Below, piece after piece: positions 1 to 11,828 of a DNA stretch of 64,000 nucleotides (position 1 is the first letter of the stretch; every line of letters starts with the position of its first letter). The notes below the pieces were generated by a model that saw nothing but the letters and a program-made list of their open reading frames with translations, was not told the DNA's origin and made no database searches. The position numbers and the translations under genes are program-made. Source of the DNA: Acanthosoma haemorrhoidale (lineage: Eukaryota > Arthropoda > Insecta > Hemiptera > Acanthosomatidae); contig OV884014.1 of the NCBI GenBank assembly GCA_930367205.1, positions 107,800,638 through 107,864,637 on the forward strand, written 5' to 3'.

Positions 1-2611
1 AGAATTAGAACGAACGAGTTTTCAAGTTATTTCTCTGATAGAGAACCAATAGTGGACTGTGATATCAAATAACGAAGACAAATACCGAAATCGAGTAAAA
101 CATAACAACAAATTATATTAATCATATATAATTTTAGATTCAATAAATTCCAAACCAATAGCAGAATCCCGTCGCCGCTGACCCGTCTCTCTGTAAGGGA
201 AAAGGGGTGGTTTTCGGGATCGGATAGATCGAAATTGAAAGGAAGATTTTAGGAATCAATCCCCTTTTACCTGTCAGGCGATCGGTCCAGCCTCGGGCAG
301 GAGCTTCTGGCCTAATGGATGAATTTTTACTGCTTTCCTCGATTCCAGGCGAAAGATACAAAAAACTGCCGAACCATGTATCTGTTATGACTATCATCAG
401 ATTCCAACCGATAACTTAGGATTCGACAAATTAATCTCACAAGTTAATCTCGGCACTCGACAAATTTTGATGCTACTACAGCGAAGCTAGGATCCATAGT
501 GACCGGTTTCGACAAAACCCCAACGCGCGAGGTCGTCCCTGCTGTATCTCCTAGGTAGCAGCAGCAGCGATAGCCAACGAAATGAAATTCTTCTTATCAT
601 TTGAATGTTTTTCAATAGAGCCTTGTATTCTATATTGTTTAACCAAATTTTGTTATTAAATTTTAGATTGGCTCAAACAAATTCAATCACTTGCCTTACA
701 TGTTAAATTCATCTTTTCCAAGCAACTTCATATTCAACCAAGTGAGTTGAACGTTATTGTTTTTTAAAGCGACCTTTAAAATATATATTTAATATATTTG
801 ACAAAGAGTATACAGAGTACACAAAGTGGGATATTTTTGCATTGAGAGCGGATTACTAAAGCAAACCTCCCTTCAATACTGGAAAGAGGAGAGAAAAAAA
901 ATTACTTATGACCCCATCTGTTGAAGGGAAAGTTGGCCATTGTGCATTGTGAAAAATACCCCCCCCTGCCGTTCCACCCTCTCCTGTGAAAAGTTAAGTC
1001 TCGGCCTGAATGGAGTATTTGCAGGTAAGCAGAAGATACAAGGAGAGATTGAAATAGAGGGGGTGCAAAAAAGGTAAAAGGTGGGGGGGGGGCGAAGTCT
1101 CTGAATGGGGAGTTTAATCCATCTAAAAAGGCGGGGGCGGGTAAATCAGGAATAAGGGGTTTTATTGGCGGGCTTTTGTGCTCCTTCCCATTCACCAGCT
1201 CCTTCCGGTCCTACAAAGTTCCTATCTCGAGTCAGGATTCACTGGTGCAGTCACAGGGGAAGGTCAGGAGTCGGGAAGGGATAGTAAGATCTAAACCGTT
1301 TCAATAATGGCGGTAAACACTTGAGTTGATCGTGAATTGTAGAATAGATAATTAATCTCCGTATGTACATGGCAGCTACATAGTAGGCGGGGAGAGAAGG
1401 GTGGAATGGCAAATTAGACATCAGTAGTCTTATAGCATAATGTCTGTGTTGTGCCAGAAACAGTTCATCTCGCACCGAAACTTGGTTGTAAGCAAGACAT
1501 TTGTTTCTTTTCCAACGAGGACTTGGTCAACAACAGCTACTAATGCGATGGCAAATGAATTACATGCGAGCACAGGAGGCTCACATCTACTTTCTTCTCA
1601 GACTTGACAATACTTGACAGAGAACCGGACTACCAGACAGAAACTGTCTTGATGAGAACTTGAAAGAAAACACAATATTATTGGGATCGTTAATATAGTA
1701 TTGAAATATTAAGAGAATATGGCAACAACCGTTAGCTGCTGGCAAATAATTCCGAAGTTTGAACAGATTAAGAGACAGAACTGCCTGCTGTATGTTGACT
1801 AGACTATATTAGCTGAGGTATGAAATGGCGAAGCATGTACCAGCATTAGTGTTTAGGGATTAAGGATTAGGTAGCTAATTAAATATACATATTATGAGTG
1901 ATGCAGGGCGCTGGAATCTCTTCTTATCTCCAGCTTAACAAGTTGCAAGGCTCCAGCCAATGGTTAATCTCAAGCTGGAGATTTACTATGTCTCCAGCCG
2001 ACTTTATCATCTCATTCGGTTCCTACAGCTACCGTCTCAATTTATCAACTTGATACAGCCACGTTGTAATAATTGTTGCCGAGGCAATTATATGTATATG
2101 ATAGATATTTTAGTATACTTTTATGTATGGTAGCCCATCCGATATTTCCCACTTGATTATAACTCATTTGCAATGTGCGCCAAAGTGAGTGAAGCAAACT
2201 GTCGTTAATTGCCTATTCACGTTTCCTTTTTCATTTCCGGTTTCACATAGACTGTAAAGATGTGTAAAATAAAAACAATCTTATGCCATGACTAAGAAGC
2301 GTCACTTGTTTATGGCTTCTATCGATTAGGGTATTAAAGACAGCCTCAATAATAATATTTAACCTTTTGGTGCTTTAGACGAATACAACTGGAAAAGATC
2401 ATTAATTAATTAATATAGATCCATTAAAATATATTCATTATGCTTGAAGAAAGAGTGTGATACATAACAGATGAGTTTGATTAATTTAAGCTGCCAGCTG
2501 ACCTTCCTTCAGTGTTAGAGGCTCATGTTTTATTTGTTGTTTTTTTCGTTTTGTTTCCCCCCCCTTCTGAACCCCTGAATTTATTAACATTTCACAATTT
2601 TATTTATTTCT
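1..2611. other. Unique AT-rich sequence, no gene seen
   Basis: No coding region with a recognisable family was found on either strand. The stretch holds two less AT-rich islands (about 190-360 and 900-1200) with short runs of C (near 960) and G (near 1083-1091). A cluster of CTCCAG/CTGGAG words at about 1920-2000 could fold into a hairpin. The islands could be non-coding regulatory DNA, but nothing in the sequence proves it. Confidence 0.5.
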
Positions 2612-3245
2612 ATTTACAATTTCTCCTCTTTCTGCGATGCGCAGATGCATTCGAAGGGGGTTGGGTTACATAACTATACAGGTTGTCGTTAAAATTACAA
2701 TGCAATGGATATAATACAAGGTGATGGGGCTCACCTTCTGTTTACAATTGGGAGAAAAACCTACAAACTAAAACCTAAAACTAGAACCTAAGACTAAAGT
2801 GTTCCAGCCGCGACAGCGTCCTGCCATCGATGGGGGAACGGAGCGGGGGTTATAGTGTTAAACACCGGGTTTGTCAGGTATTGCAGGGTGTCGAAAAATG
2901 TCTACGTTGGATGAATTCACCAACCGTAGGCAAATCAAAGATCTCGTGAAGTTCACTGTTGCTCCTCTGCTCGAATGAAGTATGCCTGACCACTTTCATC
3001 AGTATACCGTTTTGGAGTCGCCGAGCTGTCGTATACGTCAGATAACGAAATAGCGGTGCACCATACAGCAGAGCAGGTCTGAGTACACTCTTATATATCA
3101 TGAGCTTTAGGCGCAATGATGGATTGGGGGAAGTCAATAAATGCGTATCCCGTAAGACAGAGTTTGCTTCAACTTCCTCGCAAAATAGTTACTAAAACGG
3201 AGGTGTCTGTCCATTTTAATTCCCAGACATACGAGACTGTTGGCT
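2612..3245 (-). mobile_element. Non-LTR retrotransposon, Family A copy 1 (5'-truncated)
   Basis: This is the 3' end of a jockey-like non-LTR retrotransposon read on the minus strand. The order is the C-terminal part of the reverse transcriptase frame, then a 3' UTR running down to about 2612. The UTR contains a perfect AAGGTGA/TCACCTT hairpin at 2718-2737, which recurs in other Family A copies. The UTR distal to the hairpin matches the copy at 50.5 kb but differs from the copies at 42, 45, 59 and 60 kb, so it belongs to a second 3' UTR type. The 5' boundary is where similarity ends and is approximate. Confidence 0.8.
2794..3245 (-). pseudogene. Reverse transcriptase C-terminal fragment (Family A)
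   Basis: The minus-strand frame carries the jockey-type block LRLKLMIYKSVLRPALLYG (start near 3125), then RLQNGILMKVVRHTSFEQRS and VGEFIQRRH. It closely parallels the Family A copy at 60 kb and Family B at 52 kb. The more upstream part (about 3150-3245, LGIKMDRHLRFSN) lies in another frame, so at least one frameshift separates them. A 7-nt loss near 2895, relative to the 42 kb copy, shifts the frame again just after RRH. The catalytic RT motifs are missing because of the 5' truncation. It cannot encode an active enzyme. Confidence 0.8.
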
Positions 3246-3381
3246 GGTGATAGAGACTCATGTGAAACTGCTTGGGAATATATAGAGAACTTGGAGGGGG
3301 GGAGGACAGTTACACAGTTGTTATGGAGACAATAAAATAATTAAACAAGTTGTAGCAGAGCTGTGAGTGAAAGACTGTGAA

Positions 3382-3396
3382 GGGGGGGGGGGGGGG
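3382..3396. repeat. G15 homopolymer
   Basis: This is an uninterrupted run of 15 G on the plus strand. It is the longest pure G run noticed in a window that has several G or C runs of 8 or more (near 9169, 10242, 23257, 38522, 43346, 58619 and 58687). It could also carry assembly length error. Confidence 0.9.
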
Positions 3397-3668
3397 TTGA
3401 GGACCCCTGAGAGTTAAAAGTTTTTGTAGCAGAGGGCCTTCTCATAATGTGATTCTACGGTGGATTGAAAAACTTCTCAGTTGGGCCATGGCAGGCTGCT
3501 CTACCAACAAACACACTTTTTCAGGGGTTTGAGTGTTATTCATTTTCTAGTAATCACCCTGTTGGAGGCTGCTTTGAATATCAATTATATTCTACTCAAC
3601 AAAGGACCTCAAATGACCTGTTACAGTTTGATAGTTATTTTCAAAGTACCTTCGTCAGATCTGGCTTG

Positions 3669-4834
3669 GGATATCCTAGTCACTGTTTAGGGATATCCTA
3701 GTCACTGTTTAGGGATATCCTAGTCACTGTTTAGTGATATCCTAGTCACTGTTTAGTGATATCCTAGCCACTGTTTAGGGATATCCTAGTCACTGTTTAG
3801 GGATATCCTAGTCACTGTTTAGGGATATCCTAGTCACTGTTTAGGGATATCCTAGTCACTGTTTAGGGATATCCTAGTCACTGTTTAGGGATATCCTAGT
3901 CACTGTTTAGGGATATCCTAGTCACTGTTTAGGGATATCCTAGTCACTGTTTAGGGATATCCTAGTCACTGTTTAGTGATATCCTAGTCACTGTTTAGGG
4001 ATATCCTAGTCACTGTTTAGGGATATCCTAGTCACTGTTTAGGGATATCCTAGTCACTGTTTAGGGATATCCTAGTCACTGTTTAGGGATATCCTAGTCA
4101 CTGTTTAGGGATATCCTAGTCACTGTTTAGGGATATCCTAGTCACTGTTTAGGGATATCCTAGTCACTGTTTAGGGATATCCTAGTCACTGTTTAGGGAT
4201 ATCCTAGTCACTGTTTAGTGATATCCTAGTCACTGTTTAGTGATATCCTAGTCACTGTTTAGTGATATCCTAGTCACTGTTTAGGGATATCCTAGTCACT
4301 GTTTAGGGATATCCTAGTCACTGTTTAGGGATATCCTAGTCACTGTTTAGGGATATCCTAGTCACTGTTTAGTGATATCCTAGTCACTGTTTAGGGATAT
4401 CCTAGTCACTGTTTAGGGATATCCTAGTCACTGTTTAGGGATATCCTAGTCACTGTTTAGGGATATCCTAGTCACTGTTTAGGGATATCCTAGTCACTGT
4501 TTAGGGATATCCTAGTCACTGTTTAGGGATATCCTAGTCACTGTTTAGGGATATCCTAGTCACTGTTTAGGGATATCCTAGTCACTGTTTAGTGATATCC
4601 TAGTCACTGTTTAGGGATATCCTAGTCACTGTTTAGTGATATCCTAGTCACTGTTTAGGGATATCCTAGTCACTGTTTAGGGATATCCTAGTCACTGTTT
4701 AGGGATATCCTAGTCACTGTTTAGGGATATCCTAGTCACTGTTTAGGGATATCCTAGTCACTGTTTAGGGATATCCTAGCCACTGTTTAGGGATAACCTA
4801 GTCACTGTTTAGGGATATCCTAGTCACTGTTTAG
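3669..4834. repeat. 22-bp tandem array, about 53 copies
   Basis: The unit is GGATATCCTAGTCACTGTTTAG, given here as the 8-bp palindrome GGATATCC followed by TAGTCACTGTTTAG. The period is exactly 22 bp from 3669 to 4834, which gives 53 copies. Most units are identical. The main variant changes the first G to T (TGATATCC) and occurs singly or in short clusters, for example near 3733-3777 and 4217-4265. The last units carry a few private changes (near 4779 and 4793). There are no spacers between units, so this is a minisatellite or satellite and not a CRISPR array. Confidence 0.97.
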
Positions 4835-5766
4835 GGATAATATTTTCCCTATCTTCCGATATTCCCCTGTTTCCGATATCTTCCTTATCACATCTAATAC
4901 AACTGTCATCGCTAAAACCCGCAATTGTAGCTCCATGCTAACCACTTCCTCTCTCTTTAAATAGAGACCACATCAAGCAAAACCATAAATTGTATGTTTC
5001 TTTATATTACAACCTGCTGGAATCAGAAAAACATATTTCGGTAAAATTTTTATTGAATTTAGAGATGAGATATGACATATTAATTTTGGAGTAGTAGAAT
5101 TAATTCTTTGGACGATTTATGAAAAACATTTGAACATTATAATGCTACGCTGGAAAATTCACATTTGAGGACGGTTGTTTCAATTACAACATTATATTCT
5201 TTACGATTGTTTTTGTTCAACGGAGGAACTTTTAATTTATGGCATTGAAATTATTTTTAAGTTTCAATGCGATATTAGTAGACCGCTATTAGTATTATTA
5301 ATAAAATAATATTATTTTTCCCTTATAAAATGCAGTATTGAACTTTCAATTGTGGTCTCAAATACATACTATATAGACTCGACATTATAATGTCAAAAAT
5401 CTATATCTTGCTAAACATTCTACGGTAAAAAATTAACAGCGACGGGAAATTCCCCAATGTTTACTTACCTATCTACCTATCTACCTAGGTCTACCAAGGT
5501 CTACTATCTAGAGTAATATGTGTTGTTTTGAATATCCTTTTCTTTTTTTTTTTTGGACTGTCAAGTTTATAGGGACCATGACCAATTATTAGAGTTGCTG
5601 ATTTATGAGCTTAGTACCTCATGAGTGAGATAACTGCAGTTAATAGAAAACCTTAATGTTCTTAATTAAGGTAATATGTTTTAAAAATTATATTCATTTA
5701 GTTTTGATTCACAAAAGTTTTTTAAATCACTTATAATCTGAAGTGTTATTCATTTAATTTAAATGA
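4835..5766. other. AT-rich unique sequence between two arrays
   Basis: No coding region is supported. The stretch is strongly AT-rich and includes a short CTAC/CTAT repeat near 5457-5500 (ACCTATCTACCTATCTACC) and a T-rich run near 5542. Confidence 0.5.
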
Positions 5767-6227
5767 GAAATACACTCGGGACAATGTAAAACAAAGTGAG
5801 CAAATACTGTATATTATTGTTCATAAGTACTAAATAAAGAAGAAATACACTCGGGACAATGTAAAACAAAGTGAGCAAATACTGTATATTATTGTTCATA
5901 AGTACTAAATAAAGAAGAAATACACTCGGGACAATGTAAAACAAAGTGAGCAAATACTGTATATTATTGTTCATAAGTACTAAATAAAGAAGAAATACAC
6001 TCGGGACAATGTAAAACAAAGTGAGCAAATACTGTATATTATTGTTCATAAGTACTAAATAAAGAAGAAATACACTCGGGACAATGTAAAACAAAGTGAG
6101 CAAATACTGTATATTATTGTTCATAAGTACTAAATAAAGAAGAAATACACTCGGGACAATGTAAAACAAAGTGAGCAAATACTGTATATTATTGTTCATA
6201 AGTACTAAATAAAGAAGAAATACACTC
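5767..6227. repeat. 75-bp tandem array, six copies plus a partial
   Basis: Units begin GAAATACACTCGGGACAATG at 5767, 5842, 5917, 5992, 6067, 6142 and, partially, 6217. The full copies are almost identical. Because 75 is a multiple of three and one minus-strand frame has no stop, the antisense strand reads as a repeated 25-residue hydrophobic unit over about 146 codons. I see this as a by-product of the period, not as a gene: there is no supported start and no coding bias. Confidence 0.96.
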
Positions 6228-9200
6228 AGGACTCAAACCCGTGAGTATATATTTGTCTTTATTGGTTTATCTAATGATTGTACTCCTACTGCTTCCTGTT
6301 AAAAGTAATTCCTCACCCCTTGGGGTTCGGAGAAAAAAAAATAATACCATCAGCTTAATTTGTTATTTATTCAGCTCACTTAATTTGGAAAAAACAAAAA
6401 ATCGCTGTGTAATAGCCTACAAATAGTGGTTATTGAATCGATTGGGATTTAGGCATTAAATTCACTTTTTTAGTAGGAGAAACCGACCGTTTTAAAAAAG
6501 AAGACATAATAGAAACTCATGAATTGAAAGTAGCACTCAGAAAATTTAAAAATTCAGGCAATTTAAAAAAAAAGAAAGAAATGAATGCTATTTTGGGAGA
6601 AGAATTAAATATGAAATGAAAGCATCGAAGGGAGCATTTAATATCTAAGTTATGGAAATGGTTAGCGAAAGGAGAAGTGAAAAAGCTGATAAAAAATAAA
6701 ATGGTGAAAGAAGAGGGGGGAATGAATAATGGATGAAAATGGCCGAGCTCTGAGGACAAATAATAACCACAGGGCCATGTAATTATTTTTATTGTAGTTT
6801 AATTTAAATGGGATAACGTTTACTTAGCTATCAGCTACAGAGGTACAATAAACATAGAAGAAATAAGTAACATATGACCAAAATACGAAAAAGCGTCTGT
6901 CGCAGTGGTGCAAACTTGTAATTAAGCCATCACCTTCAACAAACACAACTGTTCTGTTTAATTTTCTATCTTAATTAGGGCCTTCTGTGTACTTACGTAG
7001 GCCCTTTTTGTTTTTCACCTTTTTCTTTGTTGGAAACATAATTGAGCTAAGACAAACTGTAATTGTTTATAAGGTTACTTCACCATCGGACCTGCACAAT
7101 TTAGGCACGATAGCGTCAGAAATAACTCAAAGTGTTTGTCCATAGCACTATCTACAAATATCCTACCTAGTAACAATATAGTTATTGCTCAAAAACACAT
7201 TAAATAAAAGTTTGTCCCTTTTGACCCTACATTTAACATTTAACATACTCTTGATGACCCTATCTTCCAAAAAATGCTCTGAGTGCACCACAGATAATCT
7301 ATTATTAAAAATAAAAACAAAACCTTACTGATCTTTACTTGGAGACTAAGGCCGGGTGCCCTAACCACAGCGACGTAGGCTGTAGAACTCTGTAGACCAC
7401 ACCATACCCCCAAAGAGACCATATCTGCTCACCGATGAAATTCCCTCCTCTTTGTGTTTACTTTGAGCTAATACTGTTCACTAAATAGTTGTAGGCAAGC
7501 ACTAACTAAAGTTGCCACAACTTCTACAACATTGTGATATCAAGTATCCCTTTGGCCAGTGGTTAGTTTGAGCTCACGTCTTTACATAAATAATATTTGA
7601 TATAATCTCCTTAAAATAGGACGAAAAGTGATAATAATGTGATATCTCATCTTTGGCATAATTGTAATATTACGCATACAATACATAGCCATAAAAAAAA
7701 AAAAAGTGAATTACGAATGAAGGTCTGGTTTGTGCTACCTACCAAAATATATTTACTCATTCATCATGGATTCTATTTTTTGAGATATAGATAAACAGAA
7801 GACATTGGATAAACTGCGTAGGTTTCTTTGTAAATACTGATTGTCTGTAAACATATTAAGTAGCAATTCAGGATCAGAAATACTTTCTTTTATTTGTTAG
7901 TTCGTATCGGTCATTGACTATTGTCCTAAGTAACAAAGAATTGTAAATTGTTAAAAATTTGCAAACGAACAAAAACACTGGGTTGGAGGGACTTTTATAT
8001 TGCCAGCCCTTAAAAAGCTTTATATCTTGTAAGAAACCTTCTATTGTATAACGAACGATAGATTGGACAGAAATACTTTGAGTAAGGATTCGCTAGCGGG
8101 GCAGGTCATGCGGTTGCAACCTGCGACGCGAAAAGCATATTTTGTTTGACGCTCATAGCCTCAAAAGTTTTGCTAAAAAATATATTTATTGCTGTTTCCA
8201 AGTTACTATTAATTCTTAAATGTTCCCTTAGACTAAGAAGAGGCAATGGGTGAGTTAGGGGGAACTGCCCCCCCTCAGCAGGTTCTGCCGCTGGCAGTTT
8301 TAAATCATCCAGTTTTGTCTTCACCTCCTTTTTCTTCGACAGAAAGCAGTTATAGTGATGGAGTATTCCTCTACTTCTGTACGGCTGTGGGTTATAGGCA
8401 CCGTCCAGTGTCTCAGGTCTTAGCTACGTCGGAGGACAATAATTAGGATGGCAATTTTTTTAGATGCTATTTCCCCTCCAGGGGGCTTTAGAAAGAAACC
8501 TAGCGGTAGTAGCGTGATAGTGAACACATTAGATATTTAGATAAAGATCTGAATGAATTATAAGACGAAACTTCTGCAAGTTGTAGCTAGTATTCATGAA
8601 TGAATACAATCACAAAGGGGTTTGTAGGATCCTATATTGGTCACAAACATCGTAGCCTTTCCTCAATCACTTTACTTCAAGCTTAATAAATAATTATAGT
8701 CAAAAGTTTATGCACGTCAGTATGTTTATAATAAATAGTCCACAGAGTTACTCTTATTTACGTTATCCATACAGCTTAAACGAAATCATACTCAGCGTAT
8801 CCTGTAGCTGGTAAATAATTTGAAAGAGAAAAACTGGAGTCATTACAATCAAGTTTAAGTTGTATATAATATTGTATTAGTTATAGGGAAGTGGAGTGGT
8901 GAGCTTTCTAAAGTGCCAAGTGGGCACAAGAGTACACACTTACTAATCCCGATTAGCTGAGTCAAGAATACATGTTAAAAGACAATCAAGAGGACATTAA
9001 CTGACCCAGGAGAGCGAGGACTCAGTGAGTGAGACAAGCAAGATACCTGCTCAGGCAGAGAACTCACTGGAGAAGGCTTGATGAGTTAATACGGTACGTG
9101 TGACGACTGTCGAGTCTCACACCCTCCAGCACTTATCAATCTTGTCTTCCAGCAGCTCTTATCTCGAGGGGGGGGGGTTCGAAGGATCTGCAAGATCATT

Positions 9201-11005
9201 GAACCATACACTAAAATTGAGGGTGGGAGTTAAAAGTCTTTATCTTATAATGTATTTATATTTTCTCATGCGACCATATTGTCAGCATATATTTCATTCT
9301 TGTTTCTTTTCCTATATCCTACACTTTGTTTTATCTTGCGTTTGTCACTTGTATAAATATTTAGTAAAAAAACATAAATAGGTGCTGTTTAATATACTTA
9401 CTGTAAAATAAGAATATGATTCTTTACAATGAACGGTCTTTCATTGATGAAAATCAGAATATCTTAATTATTCCTATTATTATTAGAGATATTTCGCCAC
9501 TTATTTACGCAGCAGATCTCTTGTTAAAGCTAGATGGCATTCGAAGTTTAAGAACTTAGATAATTAATTATTATTATCAATTATTAACTGCCAGCGAGCA
9601 CAACCAATACACCACTCCAAACTTTTCCTATTTCCTCTTTCCCGGATGAATTTTTCCTGTATTAAGTCACAAAATTAGATCACATTAAAACAATATTTAC
9701 AAATAGCCACTGTAGAGTTTAATGGACTAAGTATAACAATACTACAGAAGGTTTTACAACTGTAAACAACATAAAACAATTTGTATAAAACTCAAGAATG
9801 CCCCAAATTCACCGGCACCAGACATCGGTAAAGGAACCATTCCCTTCACTACTCATACGTGGGGGGGGGATATCAGATTTCAGGGCCACTTCAATCTCCT
9901 GAGAGCTTTGTAGGGATGGGTCATATAAAGAATACATATGTAAGGTCACAGACTACAGAGCCTAGTGTTGACTATCTTAGCTTAGAAGAAAGGGCATATT
10001 AGCCAAATTGTAGGACGGTTCCTCGGTCTTTTGAGTTCCATATCCCTAACATACTAGACGGAGAATAATTTCATAACGGCTGGTTTGATAAAATATTGTT
10101 AAGAATTTTAAGTGAAATTCGCTGAATATGAACGAAGTTAAGCACTATCTTATTATTCCGAGGGTGAAAGAGGGCCGAAGGGATAATATACAAAATGGGG
10201 ACCTTACGTCCCTTACGAAATTTCATTACTGGCTGATTGTCCGCCCCCCCCCTCCTCAGAAATCAGCCCCGTCTCCAATTCACTTAATCATTTTTTTCGT
10301 CAGCTCCTTCAACGTCCCCTCACTTAAAGGGATCTAGGAAAAAAGAAATTTGTATTCTCACGTTGGAATAGAAAACTTGTATTTTTTCTTCTCGCTCTGA
10401 ATAAATACTCATGATATTAGCCGATTGCAAAGAGAGGGGCACGTAATGGACAATCGACCTTTAAGTCAGCCATGGCACAAGAGAAAATGACCTAACTTAA
10501 GCTAATATTGCAAAACACTCGGAATAAAGCAAGGTTTGTATTTGTTATCTTGTACAGGCAACTAGTATGCGAAAATAAAATTATATTTGAGAAATGTAAA
10601 CGCCATTTCACTTAGAATTTTATCAAGTCATATAAGAGTTATACATCTCATGATGAGAGCATTGAATTAATTAATTTAGTAACCGACAACCGAAAAAACC
10701 AACTTATAGAATCTCATCAATCATTTAACGAACAAACGCAATAAATCAAAAGTAATAAAATATGAGAAAAAGGGATTAGCTAATGTAATAATAATATCCT
10801 CCGAACATTTTTTTTAAAAAGATTTTTAGCAAAAGTAAACCGACTCCGTAATAAAATTAAATACTTCTGATCAAAAATATCGAAAAGCTATTAACAATAA
10901 ACTATGTTTTTAATCAAACAATGTGATAGTCTCTTGAAAATCTTTAGATATTTTGTCTTCGATTTATATATATTTATTATTTCTATATATTCGATTATAT
11001 AGACA
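6228..11005. other. Unique AT-rich sequence, no gene seen
   Basis: No recognisable coding exon was found. Visible structure is limited to A- and T-runs, a small hairpin at about 8101-8125 (GCAGGT...ACCTGC), a C-run with a purine-rich stretch near 8260-8300, a G-run at about 9169-9177 and a C-run at 10242-10250. Short open frames on both strands look random in composition. Confidence 0.5.
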
Positions 11006-11828
11006 TTTTTTTTTTTTACTTAGCTCTCGACTGGAAATATAGGATGTAGGAAAAATAAACGAAATTATTTGGGATGATGGGTGCCTTTCACTAAGGGGAG
11101 TCCCATTTGAAGGATGTATGAGAAGGATATGGGTTGTGAGATGCCTGAAAGAGGCGGGTGGATTCGGGAAGGTAGTGAGAGTCTACCTATGGTGGAGCCT
11201 AGGGGTACTAGGCATTGGTTTGAAGTCGGCCCCTGTAGAGGGCTGCACTGAGTCGGCCTATCGGCCGTGGAATCGCCCTACCCTCAGCAGGTAGATGGGG
11301 TCTTGTAACTTCGGTTGAGTCGGCCGGGAGATCGGCCTCGATCTCTCGGCTGGGTGTAGATCTTCAGTCTCCGTCAGGGGGCTCGGGTTCGATCACGTCT
11401 ATTTGTCTCCAGGCTTCTGCGGTCTAGCAGTGCCTCCATCGGACGGGCATTGGTGGTGGTTGAAGGCCGGAGAAGAGTGGGTTGTGGCAGTGTTGCAACG
11501 AGTCGAAAAATTTGATGTGTCGTCTCTTGATGAAATCTTGAATGGTGAGCACTTCAAATTTTCGTGGATGTCGTTTGCCTTCATTCGGTGGAACGGGGTA
11601 TGTGTGAGGGAGGCACGGAGAACTCTGTTCTGAAATTGCTGGAGCGTTTTTAGAGTGTTAGGAGTTAGATACTTGACTAGTGGGGTCCCGTACATCAAAG
11701 CAGGTCTCAGGACGCTCTGGTAAATCAGCAGCTTGAGGCGTACTGATAAAGCCGGGCTGTAAAGTAGGTGTCCTAGGCTGTAGAACTTTTTCCTGACACT
11801 CTTTAGCTTCTTGCTGAGATGTGTCTAA
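11006..11828 (-). mobile_element. Non-LTR retrotransposon, Family B copy 1
   Basis: This is a 5'-truncated retrotransposon in minus orientation. The T12 run at 11006-11017 is the poly(A) tail in the element's own sense. Upstream of it lies the Family B 3' UTR, including the purine-rich block before the tail and a degenerate CCTAG/CTAGG hairpin near 11193. The coding remnant occupies 11424-11828. The middle of the UTR (about 11230-11400) has extra sequence not seen in other Family B copies. Confidence 0.82.
11424..11828 (-). pseudogene. Reverse transcriptase C-terminal fragment (Family B)
   Basis: In element sense the frame begins HLSKKLKSVRKKFYS and continues to LSVRLKLLIYQSVLRPALMYG and LRASLTHTPFHRMKAND. 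A single-nucleotide shift near 11552 moves the frame. After it the expected IKRRHIKFFDSLQHC appears in another frame and ends at a TAG at 11424-11426. The RT catalytic core is absent. The order of blocks matches the copy at 52.3-52.9 kb, which supports the family assignment. It is not functional. Confidence 0.82.

Noticed and set aside
3669..4834. Regular 22-bp repeats resembling a CRISPR array
   Set aside because: Units are directly adjacent with no spacers and the context is eukaryotic, so it is a minisatellite.
5759..6199. 146-codon antisense frame with hydrophobic 25-residue repeats
   Set aside because: It follows from a 75-bp period without a stop in one frame, and there is no start, splice or conservation support.
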